Assembly: GCF_022581195.2 (NCBI RefSeq)
Contig: NC_061454.1
Location: 2,108,001-2,172,000, forward strand
Direction of reading: 5' to 3'
Source: Helicoverpa zea
Taxonomy: Eukaryota > Arthropoda > Insecta > Lepidoptera > Noctuidae
DNA length: 64,000 nucleotides
In this document: piece by piece, positions 21,343 to 33,300 of the stretch
Layout of the letters: every line of letters starts with the position of its first letter
Numbering within the stretch: the first letter of the stretch is position 1
The notes under the pieces: model-generated
Databases searched by the model: none
What the model was told of the DNA's origin: nothing
The model's input: only the letters and a program-made list of their open reading frames with translations
Made by a program: the position numbers and the translations under genes

Positions 21343-24300
21343 TCATCCCTCCATTGCCGTCACAAGGCAAATGTTTGCCAAAGCCATGGCGGAATTTTGC
21401 CGAACGAGGGGATTTGGGTCTTTAATGAGTTGTAGTAACCTGGTTCTGGCTGTCCGGGTGATGTCCGGGTCTAATTCGGTCTCGTCCGGGTTTTTCTCGC
21501 GGATGCGGTATAGTTCGGAGTAGAGGAGGCCTGTGAATGAAGGAGAGACAGAATGAATGTCTAAAGTTTGAAATTTTTTGGAAGTTATTAGTTGTAAAAA
21601 AGTAATATGAAAATAGATATAAAAGAAAAATGGTTAGTAGACTCCATTCTTTTATTTCACTAACATATTGACTGAACACAGAATATTTTATTTTAACTAT
21701 TAAAACTGTCAGAATAAAAACTGGCAAATTGTAATAGCCACCATTTTTATTTTCCCTTGTTTGTGCATATTTTAGAATTTTCATAGTGCATATAATCAAA
21801 TATCAAGTATTTTTCTAACGACAGAACAACTTTGCTTTGCACAAGAAACATGTACAAGTACAACACTTTTTAAAAGAAGAATTGCCATCGGCTCTCCAAG
21901 AAGAAGAAGCAAGAAGTATCATTCACAGCTCTATCAAGCTAAATATACTGATAACTTACCAAGCAACAAGGGTGGATGTGGTTTAATCTCCTCTCTAGCA
22001 CAATGCAGATAGTTAACCGCAGTTTGCAAACACTTGACCACGCTGCCCGGGAGCTCGTCCGCTAACTGTCTCAGTAAGGCGGAGAGAAACTCGTCCAAAT
22101 ACAGACGGCCTTCGTCCAAAAGGTGAGTTTGGACGAAGTCGTTTGACTTCTTCACGTTGAATGTCTTGAAGACTTGTTTTAGAGTGAATTTGCTGGCCTG
22201 TAAAGATTGCATAAGTGTTTATTTTTTTTACAAATAGGTAGGTAAAGGGTGAAAGGTGGGCGTTTTGGACGCTGTCTTTTGTAAAAAAAAAATATTTTCA
22301 AAAAGTGCTGTTTTGCAGCCAAGTTTGAATAAATGGTTTTTGATTTTGGTTTTTAAATACTGACTTTACCCCAAAAGAGGATTTTGATGTCTATTTCGTT
22401 AATACATAAGTGTTTTGCCAAAATATATTGCCCAAAGACCCCTTGTTTTATGAGTATGAAACAATTTATCAATTCAAACAGGGATTTCTTCTTTACCTTC
22501 GTCATTTTCTTACCTCACCCCCAAAATCAGACCACCAAAAATATCGAAAAAAAAATCTCAACTTACTCTCACAACATTAGGGTTATTATCGCACAGATGC
22601 AACAATAAGCAAGGCAGAGAACTGACGCCTTGTTCCACCAACGCATCAGACTTCACCCTCCCCGCTACAATTCCGAACAGTCGGATAGAATGCTCCCTCA
22701 GTTGAGCACACTCCGTGTTCATGAACGGACGTATCTTCTGGGATATGGAGAGCAGTTCTCGCTCGTATTCTTTGTCGATTTTGTCTAGTTCTGTTAGAAG
22801 ACGGCTTAGGCCTTGTATTGCGGCTAGAGGCACGTTATCTGTTGGTGCTCTGGAAAAAAATAATAATATTATAATACTAATGCTCCATGACGTGGATTTT
22901 AAACTTCAACATATGGCACCCTTAATTGTACTGAAGCTTTAGAATACATGCCTTGTTTACAGCTGGTAGTAGTAATGGTTCTGGTCCTGTTTGAAGGGAG
23001 AACTCCAGAGGCGTGGAGTAGGAGTGTTGTCGTCCTGTTCTTCAAAAAGGGAGACAAAACCCAGTTGAAGAACTATCGACCCATTTCCCTCCTAAGCCAC
23101 GTCTATAAGCTGTTCTCAAGAGTGATCACGAACCGACTTGCGCGAAGACTCGACGAATTCCAACCACCGGAGCAGGCTGGGTTTCGGAGCGGATACGGCA
23201 CCATAGACCACATCCACACAGTGCGGCAGATTATACAGAAGACCGAAGAGTATAATCAGCCCCTGTGTCTAGCATTTGTGGACTATGAGAAGGCCTTTGA
23301 CTCGGTTGAAATCTGGTCTGTTCTGGAGTCCCTGCAGCGTTGTCAAGTAGATTGGCGATACATCCAAGTGATGAGATGTCTCTACGAAGCCGCTACAATG
23401 TCCGTCCAAGTACAAAATCAGCAAACAAGGCCCATACCGTTGCATCGAGGAGTGAGACAAGGGGATGTTATTTCCCCGAAACTGTTCACTAATGCAATGG
23501 AGGATATGTTCAAGACGCTGAACTGGAAAGGACGTGGCATCAACATCAATGGCGAACACATCTCTCACTTGCGATTTGCTGACGATATCGTCATCATGGC
23601 AGAAACGCTGCAGGACCTACAACAAATGCTGAACGACCTGGCTGAATCTTCTCTACGCATCGGCCTACGGATGAACTTGGACAAAACCAAGGTCATGTTC
23701 AATGAACATGTTCTACCGGAACCGATTGCGATACACGGTGCCGTTCTCGAAGTTGTTCGGAAATATGTATACCTCGGGCAGACATTGCAGTTAGGTAGAA
23801 ACAACTTTGAGGACGAGGTGAATAGGAGAATTCAGTTGGGTTGGGCTGCATTTGGGAAGCTACGTCGAGTCCTAACATCGTCGATCCCACAGTGCCTAAA
23901 GACGAAAGTCTTCAATCAGTGCGTCCTACCTGTCATGACTTACGGAGCCGAAACGTGGACACTGACGGTACGGCTGGTCCACAAGTTTAAAGTCGCTCAG
24001 CGGGCTATGGAAAGGGCTATGCTTGGCATTTCTCTGAGGGATCGCATCAGAAATGAGGTAATCCGTCAGAGAACCAAGGTCATCGACATAGCCCACCGAA
24101 TCAGCAAGCTGAAGTGGCAGTGGGCTGGCCATATTAGCCGAAGAACCGATAACCGTTGGGGTAAACGAGTTCTAGAGTGGAGACCACGCCTCGGCAAGCG
24201 TAGTGTAGGACGTCCTCAGGCACGGTGGAGTGATGACTTGCGCAAGACGGCTGGCAGGAGCTGGATGCGAGTAGCCGAAAATCGATCTCAGTGGCGTGCA

Positions 24301-27300
24301 CTTGGAGAGGCCTATGTCCAGCAGTGGACTGCGATAGGCTGATGATGTATGTATGAGTAGTAATGGTTCAAAACCTTGTGTACTTTACGATACTACTACA
24401 TAGAGACAAACTCGAGGCTCGTAGGTTTATGTTTTCTAACTAAAAAGATATATCAAAACTCTATCAAAAATCCAGTCGATGACAAGGGTGGCATTTAAAA
24501 AAATAAATCGAGAGTTCCTTCCTCCATCCCTCTGGTCCCTCCAGAAGTATAAAACATATATAAACTCAGGTTTATGTCCAATGTTAGACGAAATATACGT
24601 GATTTAAAATGGTCTTTAGAAATAGAAAGAATATATAAAAATAGTTTTGTAACTTACTGAGTCTTCTGCGCATCAACGCCCTGACTTAGCGCCGCCAAAG
24701 CCGCGGGCAGCGCTTGGTTCCGATGTTCCGGCTTCAGTTGCGCAATGTTCGCGGCGCCGCGCAGGCACGTCGCGCGAACTCGGTCGTGCTCGTCCTTCCA
24801 GCCCGTGTTTAGTGTCGCCAGCACTGTGTCTATTAGTACCGGGTTGTCGTTACATCTAGGGAAAGATGGAGCATTTAGAAGGGGAACTTAAACGGTTTTT
24901 TTAGATGGAAATACAGCTTTTAATTTAGATGTTCCGGCTTTAGTTGCGCAATGTTAGCGACGCCGCGGTTCAATATTGCTAGCACTGTCCCTATATGACA
25001 CGGGTTGTTGTTATGTCTAGGGGAAAATAATGCATTTAAAATGAGGATATAAACAGTTTTTTTTTAAAGGAGATATAGATTCTAATTAAAATGTTCCGGC
25101 TTTAGCTGCGCAATGTTAGCGGCGCCGCGGAGACGAACCCGGTCGACGAATGTCGCGCGAACTCGGTGGTATTCTTTTCCCAGTATCGGCGTTAGGTCCA
25201 GCAGGGTGTCACTGCGACACTCACCTGTAGTTGAGCAGGTCGGCGAGCAGCGCTAGCGCCGCACAGCGCTGCGGCGGCAGCGGGCACGAGCGGGACAGTG
25301 CCCCGGCTAGTATCGGCGCTGGGTCCAGCAGGGTGTGACTGCGACACTCACACACACACTCACCTGTAGTTGAGCAGGTCGGCGAGCAGCGCTAGCGCCG
25401 CACAGCGCTGCGGCGGCAGCGGGCACGAGCGGGACAGTGCCCCGGCTAGTATCGGCGCTGGGTCCAGCAGGGTGTGACTGCGACACTCACACACACACTC
25501 ACCTGTAGTTGAGCAGGTCGGCGAGCAGCGCTAGCGCCGCACAGCGCTGCGGCGGCAGCGGGCACGAGCGGGACAGTGCCCCGGCTAGTATCGGCGCTGG
25601 GTCCAGCAGGGTGTCACTGCGACACTCACCTGTAGTTGAGCAGGTCGGCGAGCAGCGCTAGCACCGCACAGCGCTGCGGCGGCAGCGGGCACGAGCGGGA
25701 CAGTGCCCCGGCTAGTATCGGCGCTGGGTCCAGCAGGGTGTCACTGCTACACTCACCTGTAGTTGAGCAGGTCGGCGAGCAGCGCTAGCGCCGCACAGCG
25801 CTGCGGCGGCAGCGGGCACGAGCGGGACAGTGCCCCGGCTAGTATCGGCGCTGGGTCAGCAGGGTGTCACTGCGACACTCACCTGTAGTTGAGCAGGTCG
25901 GCGAGCAGCGCTAGCGCCGCACAGCGCTGCGGCGGCAGCGGGCACGAGCGGGACAGTGCCCCGGCTAGTATCGGCGCTGGGTCCAGCAGGGTGTCACTGC
26001 GACACTCACCTGTAGTTGAGCAGGTCGGCGAGCAGCGCTAGCGCCGCACAGCGCTGCGGCGGCAGCGGGCACGAGCGGGACAGTGCCCCGGCTAGTATCG
26101 GCGCTGGGTCCAGCAGGGTGTCACTGCGACACTCACCTGTAGTTGAGCAGGTCGGCGAGCAGCGCTAGCGCCGCACAGCGCTGCGGCGGCAGCGGGCACG
26201 AGCGGGACAGTGCCCCGGCTAGTATCGGCGCTGGGTCCAGCAGGGTGTCACTGCGACACTCACCTGTAGTTGAGCAGGTCGGCGAGCAGCGCTAGCGCCG
26301 CACAGCGCTGCGGCGGCAGCGGGCACGAGCGGGACAGTGCTCCGGCTAGTATCGGCGCTGGGTCCAGCAGGGTGTCACTGCGACACTCACCTGTAGTTGA
26401 GCAGGTCGGCGAGCAGCGCTAGCGCCGCACAGCGCTGCGGCGGCAGCGGGCACGAGCGGGACAGTGCTCCGGCTAGTATCGGCGCTGGGTCCAGCAGGGT
26501 GTCACTGCGACACTCACCTGTAGTTGAGCAGGTCGGCGAGCAGCGCTAGCGCCGCACAGCGCTGCGGCGGCAGCGGGCACGAGCGGGACAGTGCTCCGGC
26601 TAGTATCGGCGCTGGGTCCAGCAGGGTGTCACTGCGACACTCACCTGTAGTTGAGCAGGTCGGCGAGCAGCGCTAGCGCCGCACAGCGCTGCGGCGGCAG
26701 CGGGCAGCGCGCGTACGCGGCCACGCGCGACACCAGCCGCGACAAGTGCTGCGGGCACGAGCGGGACAGGGCCCCGGCTAGTATCGGCGCTAGGTCCAGT
26801 AATGTAGTGGACGAGTCGCTGTGCTCTATGCTTAGGCAGAGAGAGCAGGCTTCGCGGACCTACGTGATGGAAATATCATGTTATTCAAAAAGCCTGACTG
26901 AATAAACTATCCGATTGTGAAATATGAGACGACTCCCGGCCACCGTAGACGTGGGTGCGTCGGCAGGGAGTTTCGGTTGGCTCCTCGTCCCTCCGTCTCG
27001 TGGGGGACAACAGGCCCGTGTCGGTCGCGCGCGTTGTCGCGCTCAAAAAGAATCAAGAAACGCCAGTGGGGCTGACTCACTTTAAAGGCCGAAGCCTGCC
27101 AGTACTGCGAGATTGTTCGGAAAAGTTACCGCCGCCCTTGTACATGAAGGGCTCCAAAATACACAAAGGTGGCTTTTAGTGAGCTTCTACACACTTTTTG
27201 ACCCATGTGGGTCATCTAAAAATATGGACGTCTTCAATCAATGAATAAAACGAAAAGCATAGCAACGAAAAGAATAGAAACATATAGTATGTATTGTTTG

Positions 27301-30300
27301 TAATATGTTTTACGAATACGTTTAAACGTGTTTAGGACGCAAATAATTTTGGCAAATATTTATAGATTATCAAAACTGAAATATAATCCCTGAAACCTTA
27401 AAAACTGCGCCTAAAAAAATTCCGAAAAATCCTACTAATATCCTACTATCCTACTAATATTATAAATGTGAAAGTTTGTGAGAATGTATGGAAGTATGTT
27501 TGTTATTCTTTCACGCAAAAACGGCTGGACCGATTTGGTTCAAATTTGGTATGTAGATAAGTGATACCCTGGATTAACACGTAGGCTACTTTTATCAACA
27601 CACCACGCGGGTGAAGTCGCGAGCGGAAGCTAGTCTTAAATAAAATAGAAACTCGTTCAACAAATTCACATAATAACCAAAAACACTGAACATACATACC
27701 TTATGACAATCAGCCTGCTCCAAGAACGCGTTGAAAGTTTGCACCGTAATTTTCGCCGGGGACAACTTAATCGCATCCCTATTGGGTACGAAACCGAATC
27801 GTTCTTGATTCTTGTTCGTAGGGGGGGAGTAGGCAGGCGACTCCGCGTCGATATAGCAAGCGAGGGTGGTATATAACACGGAGAATAGATCGGAGAACTT
27901 GGCTATGCAGGTAGGTTTCATCGTTTCTTCTTGGAGCATCTCTCCGAAGGCACTTATAAGCTGAAAGTATAAGAAAAACATAAGGCCATGTGTAGCAGAT
28001 AGGCAGAAGTGTACATAATTTTGGACTCTATTTACAAGTCTTAAGGTTCATTTTTATCTAAGCAAAACAGCTGATGGTGCTGCTAAAATACCAAGTTTTG
28101 ATTCTTAGACTGTGATTAAAGCATTTAAATCATTTTTCCATTCCGCCAAAACATGTTGCAAGAGGCAATAAACCAATTAGGACTCTTATTACAATAGCTC
28201 TAAGTTTGATTTTCCTACATCATTTACAGTTAAGCGCTGGAGTTTTTTAAGCCTCTAAACAATAATAGGCTTTATTTCAACGACTCTAAGGTTCAATTTC
28301 CTACACAACTTACAGTTAAGGGCTGGAGAGCGGCAATATGATGCTCAGTGATGTGGTAAGGGTCTTCATAAAGCTCGACTGACGTCATCAGTCGCAAGAA
28401 GTTGTCTGTAATGGCTGCGGATAATCCTTCGTCACGAGCTAAGCTGCGCCAACAAGCTAATACACTCCTGAAAGGATGAATATTTTGTCAAATAACACAC
28501 TTATACACTCAGGAGAATGGATGAGAAAACAAACTCACACGCCCATAGAAATGAACCATTTTTAAATCTAACAGCCTGAAAATTATACCCTTTGTTATTA
28601 ATTTAACTAACGAACCTCATATTCATGTAAAAAATATATAAGTACTCCGACACACTATCACATACCTGCCTTTAAAATTAATAAACTTAGGATAGGTTGA
28701 TTTTATTGGCACAAAATTTAATCTCTATTTTCTAAATCTATATCTATTAAATTAAAAGGCATATCGAGAAAAGTATCAACCGACCATTTTGGCAGACTTT
28801 CAAAGGAACCCTTCCAAATTTCAGAAGCTAATAAAATCACTTACTGTTTCAAAGGCAACTTCTGTGCCAACAGCACAGCAATAACAGCGTTCGAGTGATG
28901 ACGTGTCAATGACGTCATCGGCTTCATCAGCCTCTGTCTGGCCTCCACTCCCACATCACCCATCGTAGCCAACATAACCTCCATTATCCGCTCAATGCTC
29001 TGGTACAAATCCTGACCCTTACTTGCAAAGTACGCATCAAGTATAGAACTGATCCCCACACTCCTAAACTCCTGGTCATCATAACCTTCCAACAAACTCT
29101 CTATAAACTGCATGTTATGATGATGGGGTATCTTCGGAGATATAGCCTCACAAAGCGCCGTGCAATAATCACTGATCATGTTCAGATCATTCGTAAGGAT
29201 ATTATTCTGAAGATGTCCCAAATTCGTCATGCATTCATCATCAGGTCCTATCGTATGACCTTCGTATAGGTCCTGGATTTGAATGATCACTTTTATGCAG
29301 TCTATAGTAGTCAGTCTTACTGGAAAGTTAGTGTCGGCTACCCCAGGAATTATAAGCCCTAATAAGTACCCCATTTGGCCGAACTTGCTAGGGGTCTCAT
29401 AATTTAGCTTCACGTTTTTGATGTAGGTATCGAATATGACTTGGAGAATCATGATCGATGCTGTTCGGATCTCATCGTTTTCATGTCGGATCCATTCGAT
29501 TAAGAGTCCGATTAAATCATCGATTGTGCTGAGACATGTGGATTGTATGACCAGTTCTTTAATCAATTGGTGTAAAAGTGTAAGGCTATCGTTTAGAGTT
29601 TTGGCTAAATTATCATTCTTGTCACCGTTTCCTTCGATCTCATATTTTCTTTTGAACGAAGATAATTCGCCAAAGATACTGTTGAATAGCACCCTCAGTA
29701 TTGTGTTTCTTTCTTCTGGTAATATTCCTTTTTGCAGTTTCGTGAGCGCTTTCGAAGCTTTCACAATGATCGGGTATAGTTCAACGTTACGTTTGTTCAA
29801 GTTGGAGTTATATATTTGTTCCAGGACTGCGTTAAGCAACTGCCAGCGATTCCTCAGTACCACGTTATGGTGAGCAGCTGGGTGTAAAGCCTTGCTTATT
29901 TCATATAGAGTGGTCACACTGGCTTTGCAAAGGTCGAAAGGAGGGTTAGACTTGAGGATCTCAAATAGTATAGAAGTGACATTATCCCCTAACCTCGCCA
30001 AAACGTGGACATCTAAACAATCGACTGCCACTTTCCCGTAACAAGTTATAACTGCATACCGAACTACACCCAACTCAGCCTCAGTTTTAGACTGTCTCGA
30101 AGATAAGAAATTCAGTATTTTGCTCCCTCTTTTAGACTCGTTTTCCTTATAAATCGCGTCCAACTCATTCAGAATAAATTCTCCGTGTTGCCTCGAAGCG
30201 ATGCCTACAGCTTTGCTGACATAATCACTGCTTTCCATTGGGATAGACTTTAAAGCTAGCAGTATTATTTTGAGGATCTTTTCAACGACTGCAGCATTAG

Positions 30301-33300
30301 ACATGTGACAGGACAATACTGCTAAATACTGTAAGGAAACCCCTTTGATCATGGGCGACTGTTTTTTGGAAAGAATCTGCTGTGAGATCAATGTAGCTAT
30401 AAATTCTACCCATTTGTTGCTATTTACTTGTTCTACGGCAGACACTAACAAGTCTAGCAACATACTATGCCATTGTTCTTTGGATTCGCTTGTATCAACA
30501 AACTTAAGCAGCCTCTGAATCTCAATGGTCCAAGAATTTTTCAAATTCTTATGGACATCACCTGAATACTCTTCTAAGAAGACCAATATACTCTTATTTC
30601 TCTCCACCTGATCAGGTTCTACGACATGAGTTAAGCACCGAACAAATACAAGATCGGGAGAACATTTCATTTCAATTTCTTTTTCTGATTGGTCATCAGC
30701 GATGACGTCAGAATTATTCTGCAGGAGCGAAGTAAGACAATGGCAGACAGTCGCCATAGAAGCTGTGAACTCTTCGCCCGTTAAGGCTATAAGCAGCAAG
30801 TTACGTAACTGGGACCTGACACTGGTAACCGTATTACACATGAGGATTAAAGAACTTTTGCACGTATCATGTAAATCCAAGACATCATTTTTGGAAACAT
30901 TTGCCGGAGCTTCGTAGCCACAATGTTTTATTATGAACTCCACCATTGTGAAGTCTTCAGGAGTCGTTATACAGTTTCGGTAGACAAGTCCTACTATCGC
31001 TTTGACTAATAACTTCTTCATTTTCACTCCTTGCTCCATTGCCGTCATGACTTTGAGTAAAACTATAAACTTTGCCGCGTAATTTTCCACAAAGACTTGA
31101 GAAGACGTGGTTAAGTGCGTAAGAATGATCACAGCCTTCATTCTATCCTTCTCCTGGTTATTCTTACACTGATGGAGTAAACTCTCGATAGTCTGTTCAG
31201 GGAATTGACCAGCCATATGGTCGAAACACCTAAGCACCTCAAAATGGTTCTTTACCGTGTGAGGCTGATCATAGTCAGGTTCTAGAACCACTAGATTAAA
31301 TAGCACATGGTTTATAGAATTTATTGTGCTGTCGTTCAAACTCAATTTTGGATTCAATGGCGATGGAGACAGTAAGTACGATATACATTGGCTTATGTAG
31401 TAGAAATTGATTGCTGGTTTCCGATACAAAGACAGCAATGAAAGCACAAATTTATTCACGGTCTCATTGAACTGCCTTTCGGATATCAATCTCGTAATAG
31501 GCCCTAGAGCTTCAAGTACTGATTCGGAAACTTTAGGTTCGTAGGACGCAAGCCATTGGTTATATAGTACGTCGAATATAATAGTGAATTCTGTCACGAA
31601 ATTATCTTTGATAGATGTAATGTTGTCGTTTTCTACGTTGTCGCCTATCTGTTCTGAGACTGCGACTGCGAAGTGGCCGAAAGCTGGAAAGAAAATAAAA
31701 ATACATTGAGTACCATCTTTAAATAATTTTATACAAATGCGAAAGCGCGTTTCGTTCGTCGCGTTTTCATCTGAAATAGCTGAAACCATTGAGACGTAAC
31801 TTGGCACGGAAATAGGTGATACTTTGAGAAGGTTACTTTTATCCGGATTCAAGAAGTTTCCTTCGGAACGTGGGTGAATCCGCGGGAAACAGATAGTTTA
31901 AATATAATATAATAATACACAAGTAACAATACGCATGAGCACTCATATGTAATTAAAACCAGATATGGACAAACAACAACCTTGCAGTTTATGGTAGATA
32001 AAATAATGTACTTGTTCAGATACTAAAATAGCATCTGTTATGTGTAATAATTTGTATAACTTTTTAAGCAATAATCAACCTTTATTTTTAGGTATTAAGG
32101 ATCATTTTCCCTTTTAACTTATTTCGTTTCCAACGGTTGGGGCACATATTTTTGGGAAAGCAGCGAGTTCGCAATTATTCTATATTTCTACTTGGATACT
32201 TAATCAAAATAATTTATGATCTTCCATCATTGAGAAGATTTATTACTTTGTTTCTCTGCTTGTTTATAAGGGCACAACATTCAAACAAACACCACCGAAA
32301 CTGCAGAACAGATTTAAAAAATTCTTACACTGTTGAAAACCTACTCTATCCCTAGATCACCCCTGCAGGTATTTTCTCCTAGCACGAGCAGAAACCGCAA
32401 AAAATAAACAACGAATAGAAAAAAAACATCTCACCATAAGCAAACGCCTGCTTCAATCCGTCAGCCTTAACCAAAGACAGTAGAGGCAGCATTTTGCTAA
32501 GAATCTCCTTGATATGAGGAACTACTCCATGGGTGTTGACAGCAGCTAACGTGCCAAGAGTATGAGCTATTGTGTAGTGGGGCACTGACGCTGGAGATAG
32601 CTGGTTGATTAGGGAGCGCAGGACCTGGGAGAGAAGGAGAATCATCATTATTTACTGAGAGTCAGCCAGTCTTACTGGATGCAGCTGGGTACCCGTCAGG
32701 ATTGTATAGTATGGTAGGTCAGCAGAAACAACAGCGCTGAAAACCAGCGCTGTTGTTTCGTGCCTGCGTGTGCGAGACACAGCATTTATGCTGAGCGCTG
32801 CCCCTTTTCACGCATGAGTGACACAACTGCAGCGCTTGTCTTTTTGTTTCACTGTTTGTTTTGTCTCTAGATTTATTTGTTTGTATTTGTGTGTTTGTTT
32901 CTTGCGTCATTTGTGTGTAAAATAAATGTTTTTTTCTTTCTTTCCGTGTTTTACATGGGGAAACTGCCTATGTAACCTCCTCAACCCAGTTTTATTTAAA
33001 GCCCCGGTTTTTGGCGTACCGGAATATTCCTTAAAATCAGTTTTAGGTATTGACTGGAGTGTGGGCCAAATGCGCATTCTTAAGCTCAGAATTTACTTAG
33101 TTGCGGTATGTCATCGAGAAACGAAAAACTTCATACATAAAAAAATGACTATGTATTCTAAAATTATGAATGAATTATGAAAATATGTGAATTTTTCCGA
33201 TTTGAATTTAAAGAGTGTCGAAGTTATCTTTTATATTGTAAAGAAATAGTTGAACATAAAAAATGTACCCATTCTATTTTCATTTTATTTTCCTAGCCTG

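Noticed and set aside
25222..26641. CRISPR-like appearance of the regular 127-bp repeats
   Set aside because: Units are continuous copies of an exon and its splice donor without unique spacers, and the genome is eukaryotic.
26651..27179. Plus-strand frames over MROH1 exon 8 and its flank
   Set aside because: They are antisense shadows of the GC-rich exon; the stretch at 26955-27179 has no splice or domain support.
28841..31852. A single 1003-aa gene starting at MNPDKS
   Set aside because: The first 50-odd codons are intron 4 sequence. The acceptor at 31684-31685 joins in phase to the exon ending at 32435, giving AYAFGHF.
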